Assembly: GCF_900070365.1 (NCBI RefSeq)
Contig: NZ_LN850107.1
Coordinates: 6,014,001-6,078,000, forward strand
Origin: Alloactinosynnema sp. L-07
GTDB taxonomy: Bacteria > Actinomycetota > Actinomycetes > Mycobacteriales > Pseudonocardiaceae
Reading direction: 5' to 3'
DNA length: 64,000 nucleotides
Below, one piece after another: positions 1 to 8,786 of this stretch. The notes below the pieces were generated by a model. That model had not been told where the DNA came from. It ran no database searches and worked only from the letters and a program-made list of their open reading frames with translations. The stretch's first letter is position 1, and every line of letters starts with the position of its first letter. A program made the position numbers and the translations under genes.

Positions 1-1
1 G

Positions 2-241
2 GAGTCCGAGGGCGACAACGTGCCGGTCAACATCGGCACTGGCATCGACACCTCCATCGCCGACCTTGCCAAGATCCTCATCAACGCCGTCGGCGTCGAC
101 GTCGAACCCCAGTTCAACCCGCGCGACGTGCTCGTCTCCCGCCGCGCCGCCGACATCACCAGGGCCAAGGAGGTCCTGGGCTGGGAGCCCACCATCACCG
201 TCGAGGACGGCATGACCGACCTCATCCGAAACGGCGGCTGA
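2..241 (+). CDS. NAD-dependent sugar epimerase/dehydratase, C-terminal end (cut by window edge)
   Basis: The frame is already open at base 2, so this is the 3' end of a longer gene. The 79 visible residues match the tail of extended-SDR nucleotide-sugar epimerases/dehydratases: NIGTG near the start, a stretch predicted to contact substrate (RRAADITRAKEVLGWEP) and a final helix. In this family the segment closes the nucleotide-sugar pocket after the Rossmann domain. The stop overlaps the next ATG by one base, so it is co-transcribed with an acyltransferase, which suggests sugar-nucleotide modification. The exact substrate cannot be read from the tail. Confidence 0.8.
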   Translation, partial: ESEGDNVPVNIGTGIDTSIADLAKILINAVGVDVEPQFNPRDVLVSRRAADITRAKEVLGWEPTITVEDGMTDLIRNGG

Positions 242-864
242 TGTTCTTCGACGACGAGCGCAGCAACCGGCTGCGTCCGCACATCCTGACCGAGCTCGTG
301 GGTCAGTTCATGAACGACGCCGAACGGGCCAAGCTGTTCGGGTTGCCGGAGACCACCCGCATCCGCGAGCGGGCGAAGGTGATCAGCCCGAACAACCTGC
401 GCATCGGCGAGTACTGCTGGATCGGCGAGGGTGCCGTCCTCGACGCCAGCGGCGGCATGGAGATCGGTGAGCACACCAGCATCGGTCTCAACTGCCTGAT
501 CTTCACCCACTCCAGCTGGCTGGCGAACATGATGCTGGAGAACCACTCGGGCACCGACCTGATCGAGCGCAAGCCGGTGCGCATCGGCAAGGGCTGCTTC
601 ATCGGCGGCAACAGCGTGATCATGCCGGGGGTGACCATCGGCGACTTCGCCACCGTCCAGCCGCTGTCGGTGGTGGCCAAGGACGTGCCGGAACGCTCGC
701 TGGTCGCGGGCAACCCGGCCAGGGTGTTCCAGAAGTACGACGACGAGTACATCCAGGCCGAGGCCGAACGGGTCCGCGCCGACAACGCCCGCCGCCGCGA
801 GGAAGCCGCCGCGCGGGGCGAGGACGTCGTGTGGGGCGCACCTCCCGGGGTCCTGCCGGAATGA
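241..864 (+). CDS. Hexapeptide-repeat acyltransferase (LbH, sugar O-/N-acetyltransferase type)
   Basis: A 207-residue protein. Its middle (about residues 45-165) is built of imperfect hexapeptide repeats (IGEYCWIGEGAVLDA, IGEHTSIGLNC, IGKGCFIGGNS, IMPGVTIGDFA) and ends with the AGNPARV motif of the left-handed beta-helix acetyltransferases (WbbJ/maltose acetyltransferase group). A His in FTHSSW is a plausible catalytic base. The acidic, Arg-rich C-terminal helix (from about 168) is outside the fold. The start overlaps the upstream epimerase stop by 1 nt. By context it acylates a sugar made by that epimerase, but donor and acceptor are not determinable. Confidence 0.85.
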   Translation: MFFDDERSNRLRPHILTELVGQFMNDAERAKLFGLPETTRIRERAKVISPNNLRIGEYCWIGEGAVLDASGGMEIGEHTSIGLNCLIFTHSSWLANMMLENHSGTDLIERKPVRIGKGCFIGGNSVIMPGVTIGDFATVQPLSVVAKDVPERSLVAGNPARVFQKYDDEYIQAEAERVRADNARRREEAAARGEDVVWGAPPGVLPE

Positions 865-874
865 CGCCGCCGAA

Positions 875-900
875 CTGCCCCCGAGGTCTCTCGGGGGCAG
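875..900. terminator. Bidirectional hairpin between convergent genes
   Basis: A perfect 11-bp stem (CTGCCCCCGAG / CTCGGGGGCAG) with a GTCT loop lies between the convergent acyltransferase and tachylectin-like gene. The position and symmetry fit a shared terminator; no long T tract follows. Confidence 0.8.
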
Positions 901-912
901 TTCGTCATCCGC

Positions 913-2964
913 TCACACCAGCGGGCTCGACAGTCCCGCCGAGATCGCGTTGCGCAGGATCGTCGACGCCGCGCCGCTCGGGCCGAGTGCCCCGTTGAAG
1001 GTCATCGATCCGGTGGAGAACACCCAGCCGCCGTTGGGCTTGGTCTGGTGGATCATCTCCGCTTGGGAGTTCTGGCCGCGCGCGATGATCGTGGTGCCAG
1101 GCTGCGCGCCCGATGGGGTGTTGTCGACCTCCCAGCCCGCCGCGGTGAAGTTGTAGGCGGTCTCGCCGAAGGTGTCGCCGATCCCCAGGCCCGTGCCCGC
1201 CAGGAACGGATGGGTGGAGACCACCTCGTACGCGCCGAAGTCCATGAACGTGGTCTCGTCGTAGTCGACGCCGATCAGTTGGCTGGCGGGTTGGCCGAGT
1301 CCGGCGAAGAGCACATGCGCGCCGGTCGACGACCGGAACACGATCGAGTCGCCGCCCGGCTGCCAGGTGATGCGCTCGTAGATCGCGTTGCCGCCGGTGA
1401 CCACGACGTGGCCGCCGCCCGCCAGGTAGTCCCGCAGCGAGTCGCGCATCTTCTGCGACCAGTACTCCGGGTGGCTGCCCAGGACCAACACCTCGTACTG
1501 GGCCAGCCAGCTCGGGTCGTGGTCGAGGTCGCCGTCCTGGTAGCAGTCGAAGGTGAACCCTCGGTCGACCATCCAGCGCAGCAGCAGGAGATCGCTGTAG
1601 AACGTGTGGTTCATCCGCCCGCGTCCGGTGATCCACGTGCTGTTGCTCGGGCGCAGCGAGGCGACCACCCTGGCCACCCCGGCTTGGCCGACGGTCGCGT
1701 ACTGGCTGTGTCCGCCCCAGGTGTTGTAGGCGCTGTAGGTGTTCGTCGGAAGCATGACCGCGATCGGCGCGAGCGTGCCCGCGGGCCGGACCACGAACGG
1801 AATGTCGAACCGGGTGTGGCGCACGCCGTTGAGGAGGCCCCGCAGCCTGCACAGATAGACCCCCGACCGCCACGTGGTCGGGATGGTGAGAGTGAAGTCG
1901 GCCGCCCACGCGCAGCCGTTCGAGCGGTAACCGCCGGGGAGCAGTTGCAGCCTGCCGGGCCGGGTCACCGGGCCCCACACGGTGCCCTGGGATTGTCCGG
2001 CGACGGCCAACCGCTCGATGTGCGCTTCCACGCTGGTGTACGTGCTCGACACGGCGAAGCCCTGCGGACCGCCCGCCCGCGGACTCAGATCCGTCGGGTA
2101 GCCCTGCAGCGCGGCGGTCGACTCGATGGTGAAGCCCTCGCCGACGGACAGTCCGCTGCCGCCGTTGAACCAGGCGATGTTGGCGCCGCCGATGATGTTC
2201 TCGGAGTTCATGAGCCGGAACCACATGAGTCGGTGGTCGAGGCCCGGGGTGGTCGCGCCGTCCAGGAACACCGTGTAGACGGTGCCAGAAGTGTTGGCGA
2301 ACCAGGTTTTCTGCGCGCTGTCGGAGAATCCGGTCCCGACCAGCACGCCGTTGCCGCCGTTGGCCCAGGCGCCCGGGCCCGCGGTGCCGTCGGTGCGCAG
2401 GTAGCGGTACCAGACCAGGTCGCTGCTGCCCTGTCGGATCCCGTAGATCACTCCGTTGGGATCGGCGAACAGCTCGTAGTGGCGCAGGAACCCGGTTCCG
2501 ATCTGGGCGCCGCTGTTGGCCGCCCACGCGCCCGGCCCCGCGGTGCCGTCCCCCGCGAGATACCGCAACCAGTGCAGCGAGCCGTTGGCGGACACGCCGT
2601 ACAGCACCCCGCCCCAGCCGCCGAACACCCGCGGGTACTGGGCGAATCCACTGTGGATGGTCGCGCCGGAGTTCGGGTGCCAGCTGCCCGTGCCGGTCGC
2701 GGGGTCCGACAACTGGTACTTGTACCACCGCACCGCGCCGTCCGCGGTGATCCCGAAGACCTGCCCGTCGGCCGAGGCCAGGACGGTCTCGAACTGTTGC
2801 CAGCCGTCGCCGATGAGCCTGCCGCCGCCGTTGCTCCACGCCGCGGCCCCGGTCTGCCACCCGGAATGCCGATACCAGTACAGAAGGCCGTCGGCCTGGA
2901 TCGCGTACAGCGCCCCGTTGCCCGCGGGCACGAACCGGATGAACCGCTGGTTGATGTCCCACAT
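913..2964 (-). CDS. Tachylectin-like / N,N-dimethylformamidase-type fusion protein
   Basis: A 683-residue protein. Residues about 1-270 contain repeated W-Y-R/K blades (LLYWYRHSGW, VRWYKYQL, LHWLRYLAG, LVWYRYLR) typical of a tachylectin-2 beta-propeller. From about 340 onward it resembles the large subunit of N,N-dimethylformamidase (ADFTLTIP, NTYSAYNTWGG, GSHPEYWS, YLAGGGHVVVTGGNA), whose C-terminal part is glutamine-amidotransferase-like. I chose the ATG at 2964 because GAGGAG lies 6 nt upstream; the frame stays open further upstream but has no ribosome site. No signal peptide is visible. The natural substrate is unknown, and the lectin part suggests a carbohydrate target. Confidence 0.75.
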   Translation of the reverse strand: MWDINQRFIRFVPAGNGALYAIQADGLLYWYRHSGWQTGAAAWSNGGGRLIGDGWQQFETVLASADGQVFGITADGAVRWYKYQLSDPATGTGSWHPNSGATIHSGFAQYPRVFGGWGGVLYGVSANGSLHWLRYLAGDGTAGPGAWAANSGAQIGTGFLRHYELFADPNGVIYGIRQGSSDLVWYRYLRTDGTAGPGAWANGGNGVLVGTGFSDSAQKTWFANTSGTVYTVFLDGATTPGLDHRLMWFRLMNSENIIGGANIAWFNGGSGLSVGEGFTIESTAALQGYPTDLSPRAGGPQGFAVSSTYTSVEAHIERLAVAGQSQGTVWGPVTRPGRLQLLPGGYRSNGCAWAADFTLTIPTTWRSGVYLCRLRGLLNGVRHTRFDIPFVVRPAGTLAPIAVMLPTNTYSAYNTWGGHSQYATVGQAGVARVVASLRPSNSTWITGRGRMNHTFYSDLLLLRWMVDRGFTFDCYQDGDLDHDPSWLAQYEVLVLGSHPEYWSQKMRDSLRDYLAGGGHVVVTGGNAIYERITWQPGGDSIVFRSSTGAHVLFAGLGQPASQLIGVDYDETTFMDFGAYEVVSTHPFLAGTGLGIGDTFGETAYNFTAAGWEVDNTPSGAQPGTTIIARGQNSQAEMIHQTKPNGGWVFSTGSMTFNGALGPSGAASTILRNAISAGLSSPLV

Positions 2965-3040
2965 GAGCGCCTCCTCGCACCGGGAGTAACCACTGCATCG
3001 CTCTGTGGAACACCCGCGTTTCGGGTCTGTCCACAAACAG

Positions 3041-3078
3041 CAAGAATCCCGGCGAGCGGCGGCTCACCGGGATTCTTG
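3041..3078. terminator. Hairpin terminator after the Gfo/Idh gene
   Basis: A 12-bp perfect stem (CAAGAATCCCGG / CCGGGATTCTTG) sits 12 nt past the stop of the oxidoreductase gene. On the minus strand it is a good intrinsic terminator for the two-gene aminotransferase operon. Confidence 0.75.
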
Positions 3079-3089
3079 GCGGACTCGGT

Positions 3090-4070
3090 TCAGGCGCGGA
3101 CCGGGGTCTGCGAGCGGTCGAGAACCTGCGCCACCACGCGGTGCGACGGCAGGATCGAGTCGCGCTCCTCGTCGGCGTCGACGGTGCCGTCGAGCACGTC
3201 GAGGAACCGGTCGAGCTGGGTCGCCAGCGGCTCGCGGGCGGTGAGCAGCTCCGGGATCTCCATGACGGTCTGCTGGCGGTAGCCGCGGCCGTCCGGGGTG
3301 GCCGCGTCGTTGGACACGTGCCGGTAGATGATCACGTCGCGGCGCAGGAGGTCGGCCTCGATGAGGCGGTCGACCTCGGAAATCACCAGCGAGCGGACCT
3401 TGCGCTGGCCGATCCGGCTGGCCGAGACGGTGGCCAGGCCGCCGCCCGCGAAGCCCAGCACGGTCTCGGCGATGTCCTCGGCGCCCTCGACCGAGTTCGG
3501 GTGGAAGTACCCGAGGTGGCCCTGCACGGCGGTCGGCTCGACGCCGCCCAGCGCGCGGATGGCGATGTCCACGTCGTGCACCAGCAGGTCCCAGGCCACG
3601 CCGGTGCGGATGCGCGGGGCGTACGGGGAGTGCCGGGTAGCGGTGACGTGCACCGGGCTGTCGACCAGCGACAGCGCGGTGATCACGGCCGGGTTGTAGC
3701 GCTCCAGCAGCCCGCACATCAGCGGGACGCCGCGCTCGGCGGAGACCCGCACGACCTCCTCGCTCTCGGCGAGGCCGTTGCACACCGGCTTCTCCACCAG
3801 CAGCGGCCTGTCCTGGTTGAGCACCTGCAGCGCGAGCCCGTGGTGGTACTCGGTGGCCGCGGCGAGCACGACGGCGTCGACGTCGGACAGCTCGCCCATC
3901 TCCGGGGCCCACGCCGTCTCGTAGCGCTCGGCGACGGTGCGGCCCGCGGTCTCGTTCGGGTCGATGATGCGCACCAGGTCGCAGCGCTCGCTTTGGGCGA
4001 GCACGCGGGCGTGGAAGGACCCCATGGTCCCGGCGCCAACCAGGGCGATGCGGGGACGAGCTCCGGTCAT
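3090..4070 (-). CDS. Gfo/Idh/MocA-family sugar oxidoreductase
   Basis: A 326-residue NAD(P)-dependent oxidoreductase. The N-terminal Rossmann fold is clear (ALVGAGTMGSFHARVL, residues about 9-24). The family EKPVCN motif at about 93-98 provides the lysine that orients the nicotinamide, and LVHDVDIAIRAL at about 162-173 holds the usual Asp-x-x-His-type active-site helix. Such enzymes oxidise or reduce ring hydroxyls of nucleotide sugars, typically making the 3-keto sugar that a DegT aminotransferase then aminates. Its ATG overlaps the stop of the upstream aminotransferase gene by 4 nt, which supports that pairing. The specific sugar is not identifiable. Confidence 0.88.
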   Translation of the reverse strand: MTGARPRIALVGAGTMGSFHARVLAQSERCDLVRIIDPNETAGRTVAERYETAWAPEMGELSDVDAVVLAAATEYHHGLALQVLNQDRPLLVEKPVCNGLAESEEVVRVSAERGVPLMCGLLERYNPAVITALSLVDSPVHVTATRHSPYAPRIRTGVAWDLLVHDVDIAIRALGGVEPTAVQGHLGYFHPNSVEGAEDIAETVLGFAGGGLATVSASRIGQRKVRSLVISEVDRLIEADLLRRDVIIYRHVSNDAATPDGRGYRQQTVMEIPELLTAREPLATQLDRFLDVLDGTVDADEERDSILPSHRVVAQVLDRSQTPVRA

Positions 4071-5161
4071 GCCAGCACCTCGCGCACCGCGCCGATGATC
4101 GTGTCGAGTTCGTCGGCGGTCAGCTTCGGGTGCACCGGCAGCGACAGCGCCTGCTGGGCGACCTTGGTGGCCACGGGCACCTCGGAGGCGATCACACCGG
4201 GCAGGTCGCGGTAGCAGTCGTAGTCGAAGACGACCTTCGGGTAGTACGTGCCGTTGCCGATGCCCTTCTCGGTGAGCTTGGCGGCCAGCTCGTCCCGGTC
4301 GACCTTGGCGTCGTCGCCCACCAGCACCGTGTACTGGTGCCAGACATGGGTGCGGCCCGTGAGCACCTGCGGGGTGGCCAGGCCGGTGATGCCCGCCAGG
4401 CCCGCGGTGAGCGCCTCGGCGTGCCGCGAGCGCGCCTCGGTCAGCGCGGGCAGCTTCTCCATCTGCGGAATGCCGAGCGCGGCGTGCAGGTCGGTAAGCC
4501 GGTAGTTGTGGCCCGCGACCTCGTACTGGTAGCGGGCGCGCATGCCCTGGTTGCGCAGCACGCGCAGCCGGTCGGCCAGGTCGTCGTCGTCGGTGGTGAT
4601 CATGCCGCCCTCGGCGGTGGTCACGTTCTTCGTCGCGTACAGCGAGAAGCAGCCCAGCCCGTAGCTGCCCGCCTGGCGGCCGTCGAAGCTGGCGCCGACG
4701 GCCTGCGCGGAGTCCTCCACCAGCGCGAGCCCGTGCTCGGCGGCCAGCGGGGCCAGCTTGCCCATGTCCGCGGTCTGCCCGTACAAGTGCACCGGCATGA
4801 GGACCTTCGTGCGCGGACCGATCTGGGCGGCGACGGCGTCCGGGTCGACACAGAAGTCGTCGGTGCGGATGTCGGCGAAACGGGCGGTGGCACCGGCTTC
4901 GAGGATCGCGTTCAGCGTCGCCACGAAGGTGAACGGGGAGGTGATCACCTCATCGCCCGGCTGGAGGTCCAGCACTTGCAGGGAGGCCACCAGCGCTGTC
5001 GTGCCGTTGTTCACGGCCACGGCGTGCTTGGTGCCCGCGACCTTCGCGAACGACTCTTCCAGTCGCTTGACCATCGGTCCCTGCGCGATGACGCCGGAGC
5101 GCAGGACCTCGAGGACATACGGCTCGGCGTCGGCGACGTCGACCACGGTGATAGGGATCAT
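4067..5161 (-). CDS. DegT/DnrJ/EryC1/StrS-family sugar aminotransferase
   Basis: A 364-residue PLP enzyme. The motif SLYATKNVTTAEGG contains the Schiff-base lysine; NNGTTAL binds the phosphate and VEDSAQA carries the PLP-ring aspartate. The family transaminates keto sugars of nucleotide-linked deoxysugars. Start choice is uncertain: in-frame ATGs lie at 5161, 5170 and 5176, and none has a clean ribosome site. I took 5161 because MIPITVV is the usual family N-terminus. It is followed by the Gfo/Idh gene with a 4-nt overlap and runs divergently from the ACP gene, sharing a 220-bp promoter region. Confidence 0.87.
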   Translation of the reverse strand: MIPITVVDVADAEPYVLEVLRSGVIAQGPMVKRLEESFAKVAGTKHAVAVNNGTTALVASLQVLDLQPGDEVITSPFTFVATLNAILEAGATARFADIRTDDFCVDPDAVAAQIGPRTKVLMPVHLYGQTADMGKLAPLAAEHGLALVEDSAQAVGASFDGRQAGSYGLGCFSLYATKNVTTAEGGMITTDDDDLADRLRVLRNQGMRARYQYEVAGHNYRLTDLHAALGIPQMEKLPALTEARSRHAEALTAGLAGITGLATPQVLTGRTHVWHQYTVLVGDDAKVDRDELAAKLTEKGIGNGTYYPKVVFDYDCYRDLPGVIASEVPVATKVAQQALSLPVHPKLTADELDTIIGAVREVLA

Positions 5162-5384
5162 TCTCCGCATTCCCATCGGGGCGGGTGCCGGTCGGGCACG
5201 ACCGCTTACGTTGCTCGTCGGTGTTGGCGTGGATGAGGTGAAAGCCAGGAGGCAGGCTACCCGCGCGAGCAAAGCCGCAGGCCGTCCGGGTCGGGAGCAC
5301 CGCCGCCGAACCGTTACCCTCGTATCGGCCCTGTCGCGACCCGGGCCGCGATCCTGTCTGCCGCACTACCTGGGAGTTCGCCAC

Positions 5385-5621
5385 ATGAGCCTGTCGGAGC
5401 GCCTGCGGACCGTCTTCGTCGACGCACTGCAGCTCGAGGACGACGTCGAGGTCGAAAGCCTGAAGTACCGCGACATCGACGCGTGGGACTCGGTCGGGCA
5501 CATGGCGCTCGTCGCGGCCGTCGAAGACGAGTTCGACGTGCAGTTCGAGACCGACCAGGTGATCGACATGAGCAGCTTCAAGGTCGCTCTGGACATGCTT
5601 GAGGGCTTCGGGGTCAAGTGA
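5385..5621 (+). CDS. Acyl carrier protein
   Basis: A 78-residue ACP. The phosphopantetheine attachment serine is in DAWDSVGHM (Ser about residue 32), followed by the usual acidic helices and LDMLEGFG at the end. The start ATG is set by GGGAG 8 nt upstream. It is the first gene of a tightly overlapping plus-strand operon (ACP, ketoreductase, AMP ligase, LuxE-like, LuxC-like). It is more likely a dedicated carrier for a short or medium acyl chain than the housekeeping fatty-acid ACP. The 3' end overlaps the next GTG. Confidence 0.9.
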   Translation: MSLSERLRTVFVDALQLEDDVEVESLKYRDIDAWDSVGHMALVAAVEDEFDVQFETDQVIDMSSFKVALDMLEGFGVK

Positions 5622-6376
5622 GCCGTCCGGTGAGTGACCTGAATGACAAGGTGGCCGTCGTCACCGGCGGCACCCGTGGCATCGGGTTCGCGACCGCGGT
5701 CGCGCTGGCCGAGGCAGGCGCCACGGTCGTGCTCACCGGCCGCGACGAGGCCGCGGCCAAGCAGCGGGCCAAGGAGATCGCCGACGCGACGGGGGCCGCG
5801 GTCACCGGCGTCGCGCTCGACGTGACCGACCCGGCGTCGGTCAAGGACACCTTCCGCGCCGTCGCCAAGGAGCACGGCCGCATCGACGCGCTGGTCGCCA
5901 GCGCGGGCGTGCTCGACGGCGCGCTGATCGGCATGATCGCCGACGCCCACGTCGACGCCATGCTGACCACCAACGTCGCGGGCACCATCGCCACCGTGCA
6001 GGCCGCGGCGCGCGCCATGATGCGCAAGAAGACCGGCTCGATCGTGCTGCTCGGCTCGATCGTCGGCGAGCGCGGCAACGCCGGTCAGACCGTCTACGCC
6101 GCCTCCAAGGCCGCGGTGGCCGCCGTGGCGCGGTCGGCGGCGAAGGAACTGGGCCGCTACAACATCCGCGTCAACGCCGTCGCCCCCGGCGTCATCCGCA
6201 CCGACCTGATCGCGGGCCAGTCCGACGAGGTGCTGGCCAAGGTCGTGGCCGACACGTCGCTGGGCAGGCTGGGCGAGGCGGGCGAGGTCGCCAAGGTCAT
6301 CCGGTTCCTGGTGAGCGACGAGTCGTCGTTCGTCACCGGCCAGGTCCTGGGGGTCGACGGGGGTCTCGTCCTGTGA
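5618..6376 (+). CDS. SDR-family 3-oxoacyl-ACP reductase-like (FabG type)
   Basis: A 252-residue classical short-chain dehydrogenase. The NADP-binding TGGTRGIGFA lies at residues about 16-25. The catalytic Ser is around LGSIVG, with Tyr and Lys in TVYAASKAAV, and the C-terminus has TGQVLGVDGGL as in FabG. It probably reduces the 3-keto group of an acyl chain carried by the ACP encoded just upstream, whose stop it overlaps by 4 nt. An alternative GTG start five codons downstream is possible. The substrate (acyl-ACP or sugar) is inferred from neighbours. Confidence 0.87.
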   Translation: MSRPVSDLNDKVAVVTGGTRGIGFATAVALAEAGATVVLTGRDEAAAKQRAKEIADATGAAVTGVALDVTDPASVKDTFRAVAKEHGRIDALVASAGVLDGALIGMIADAHVDAMLTTNVAGTIATVQAAARAMMRKKTGSIVLLGSIVGERGNAGQTVYAASKAAVAAVARSAAKELGRYNIRVNAVAPGVIRTDLIAGQSDEVLAKVVADTSLGRLGEAGEVAKVIRFLVSDESSFVTGQVLGVDGGLVL

Positions 6377-7740
6377 CGGCGCTGATCCACCCGGACGCCC
6401 GGCTGCTGGACGCCGTCACCGGCGCCGAGCTCGCCGGTTCGGAGCTCTACGCCGAGGTCGGGCGGGTCGCCGCCGAGCTGGCCGTCCTGCCCGCCGGTGT
6501 GCTGTTCGCGCGGATGGACGTCGACGTCGCCAGCGTCCTGCGCTACCTCGGTGCCTGGTACGCCGGTCGCGCGGTCGCGCTGCTCGACCCCGCGCTCGAC
6601 GCCGACCTGCTGGTGGGCCTGGTCGAGCGCTTCCAGCCCGCCGCCGTGCTCAACCCGGCGGGCGAGGCGCCCGCGGGCTATTCGGCCGACTGGGTGCGCG
6701 AGTCCGACGGTGTCGCGCCGCATCCCGATCTTGGGGTCCTGCTGCCGACCAGCGGATCGACCGGCAACCCCAAGCTGGTCCGCCTGTCGCGGAGCGCGGT
6801 GCTGGCCAACGCCGAGTCCATCGCCGAGGTGCTGGGCATCGACGCCGACGAGGTCGCCCCGACCAGCCTCCCGCTGCACTACAGCTACGGGCTGTCGGTG
6901 CTCAACAGCCACCTCGTGCGCGGCGCGACCGTCGTGGTCGAGCCGACCGGGGTGATGGGCAGGCCGTTCTGGCAGGCCGTCGAGGAACACAAGATCACGT
7001 CGCTGGCGGGCGTTCCGTACCACTACGAGATGCTGCGCCGCCTGCGCTTCGACCCGGCCAAGTACCCGAGCCTGCGCACGCTGACCCAGGCGGGCGGCAA
7101 GCTGCGCGTCGAGCTGGTCACCGAGTTCAACGCCAAGATGGTCGCAGCGGGCGGCCGGATGTTCGTCATGTACGGCCAGACCGAGGCCGCGCCCCGGATG
7201 GCGACCGTGCCCGCCGAGCGCTTGGCCGACAAGCTCGGCTCGGCCGGTCCGGCGCTGCCGGGTGGCGCGTTCAGCGTCCGCACCGACGACGGCACCGAGA
7301 CCACCGAACCCGGCGTGACCGGCGAGGTCCTCTACCGCGGGCCCAACGTGATGATGGGCTACGCCGAGTCCGCAGCCGAACTCGCCGACGGCGACCAGTG
7401 CGGCGGGGTGCTGGCCACCGGCGACCTGGGCCACCTGGACGACGATGGCTATCTGTTCATCACCGGCAGGCTCAAGCGCATCGGCAAGGTCTTCGGCAAC
7501 CGGGTCAGCCTCGACGACATCGAGCAGATCGTCGGCGGCACCGTCGCGGCCGTCGCGGCGGGGGACAAGGTCGTGGTCTTCATCGAGGGCGCCGACCGCG
7601 ACACCGCCAAGGCCGCGGCCAAGACGCTGGCCGAGCGACTGCACCTGCACGTCACCGGGTTCGACGTACGGTCGGTGGACGCACTGCCGCTGCTGCCCAG
7701 CGGCAAGATCGATTACCGCTCGTTGGAGGCGGACCTGTGA
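6373..7740 (+). CDS. AMP-dependent acyl/amino-acid ligase (ANL superfamily)
   Basis: A 455-residue adenylating enzyme. The P-loop is PTSGSTGNPK (about residues 125-134), the A5 motif MYGQTEAAPRM, the A7/A8 hinge TGDLGHLDDDGYLFITGR, and the A10 lysine LPSGKIDY. It is shorter than typical 500-600 residue acyl-CoA synthetases but otherwise intact. The expected role is to activate a carboxylic acid as acyl-AMP and load it on the operon's ACP. GTG start; it overlaps the reductase stop by 4 nt and the next gene by 4 nt. Confidence 0.88.
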   Translation: MTALIHPDARLLDAVTGAELAGSELYAEVGRVAAELAVLPAGVLFARMDVDVASVLRYLGAWYAGRAVALLDPALDADLLVGLVERFQPAAVLNPAGEAPAGYSADWVRESDGVAPHPDLGVLLPTSGSTGNPKLVRLSRSAVLANAESIAEVLGIDADEVAPTSLPLHYSYGLSVLNSHLVRGATVVVEPTGVMGRPFWQAVEEHKITSLAGVPYHYEMLRRLRFDPAKYPSLRTLTQAGGKLRVELVTEFNAKMVAAGGRMFVMYGQTEAAPRMATVPAERLADKLGSAGPALPGGAFSVRTDDGTETTEPGVTGEVLYRGPNVMMGYAESAAELADGDQCGGVLATGDLGHLDDDGYLFITGRLKRIGKVFGNRVSLDDIEQIVGGTVAAVAAGDKVVVFIEGADRDTAKAAAKTLAERLHLHVTGFDVRSVDALPLLPSGKIDYRSLEADL

Positions 7741-8786
7741 CCGACCTGTTCCAGCTCAGCCAGGCGCGGCGCGAGGCCGCGCTGCTGCCCGTGCTCACCG
7801 AGCTGACCGCCCACCACCGCGCCGCCTGCGCCCCATACGACCGGATCCTGTCGTCGCTGGGCACGCCGACCGCGTTCGACTCGGTCGCCGACCTGCCGTG
7901 GCTGCCGGTGCGCATGTTCAAGACCCACGAGCTGCGCAGCGTCCCCGAGGACGAGGTCTTCAAGATCCTCACCTCCTCGGGCACCACCGGCGCAGGCGCC
8001 TCCCGCATCTACCTGGACAAGGACGCCGCCGCCGCGCAGACCAAGATGCTCGGTGCGACCCTGCGGACCGTGCTGGGCAACGAGCGGCTGCCGATGCTGA
8101 TGGTCGACACCGTCAGCATTATCAAGAACCGCCGCTCCTTCTCCGCGCGCGGCGCGGGCGTGCTGGGCATGGCCAACTTCGGCCGCAAGCACGTCTACGT
8201 GCTCGACGAGAACGACCAGCCCGACATCGAGGCGGTCAAGCGGTTCCTCGCCGAGTACGGCGACAAGCCGTTCCTGATCTTCGGCTTCACCTTCATGGTG
8301 TGGCTGTACCTCTACGAGGTGGCGCGCGAGCACGGACTCGACCTGTCGAACGGCATCCTGATCCACTCCGGCGGCTGGAAGAAGCTGATCGACCGCGCGG
8401 TCGACAACGCCGAGTTCCGCCGCCGGTTCAAAGAGGACACCGGGCTCACCAGGATCCACAACTACTACGGGATGATCGAGCAGATCGGCACCGTGTTCGT
8501 CGAGGGTCCCTCGGGGAATTCGCTGTACTGCCCGGACTTCGCCGACGTGGTGATCCGCAATCCGGAAACGTGGGCCGAGCAGCCGGTCGGCGAGCCGGGC
8601 GTGATCGAGGTGGTGAGCACGCTGCCGCGGTCCTACCCCGGCCACGTCCTGCTCACCGAGGACCTCGGCGTCGTGCACGGCGTCGACGACGGCGACTGGC
8701 CGGGCAAGCGGTTCTCCGTGCTCGGCAGGCTGCCCAAGGCCGAGGCCCGCGGCTGCTCGGACACCTTCTCGGGGGCGGCGGCGTGA
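7737..8786 (+). CDS. luxE: LuxE-like acyl-protein synthetase
   Basis: A 349-residue protein of the LuxE family, the synthetase that activates fatty acids and hands them to the reductase in bacterial bioluminescence. Visible are the adenylate loop TSSGTTGAGASR at about residues 79-90, NYYGMIEQIG corresponding to the ANL aromatic motif, and a C-terminal cysteine in ARGCSDT that fits the acyl-accepting Cys of LuxE. The start GTG at 7737 overlaps the ligase stop by 4 nt. No luciferase luxAB is present in the window, so the aldehyde or acyl product must serve another purpose, probably glycan modification. Confidence 0.85.
   Translation: MTDLFQLSQARREAALLPVLTELTAHHRAACAPYDRILSSLGTPTAFDSVADLPWLPVRMFKTHELRSVPEDEVFKILTSSGTTGAGASRIYLDKDAAAAQTKMLGATLRTVLGNERLPMLMVDTVSIIKNRRSFSARGAGVLGMANFGRKHVYVLDENDQPDIEAVKRFLAEYGDKPFLIFGFTFMVWLYLYEVAREHGLDLSNGILIHSGGWKKLIDRAVDNAEFRRRFKEDTGLTRIHNYYGMIEQIGTVFVEGPSGNSLYCPDFADVVIRNPETWAEQPVGEPGVIEVVSTLPRSYPGHVLLTEDLGVVHGVDDGDWPGKRFSVLGRLPKAEARGCSDTFSGAAA

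Noticed and set aside
1048..3282. Long plus-strand open frame of 744 codons opposite the tachylectin-like gene
   Set aside because: Low-complexity Arg/Val/Gly protein, no family, fully antisense to a well-supported gene; a by-product of high GC.
6157..7650. Minus-strand open frame opposite the reductase and ligase genes
   Set aside because: Antisense to conserved ANL and SDR motifs; no start signal or domain.
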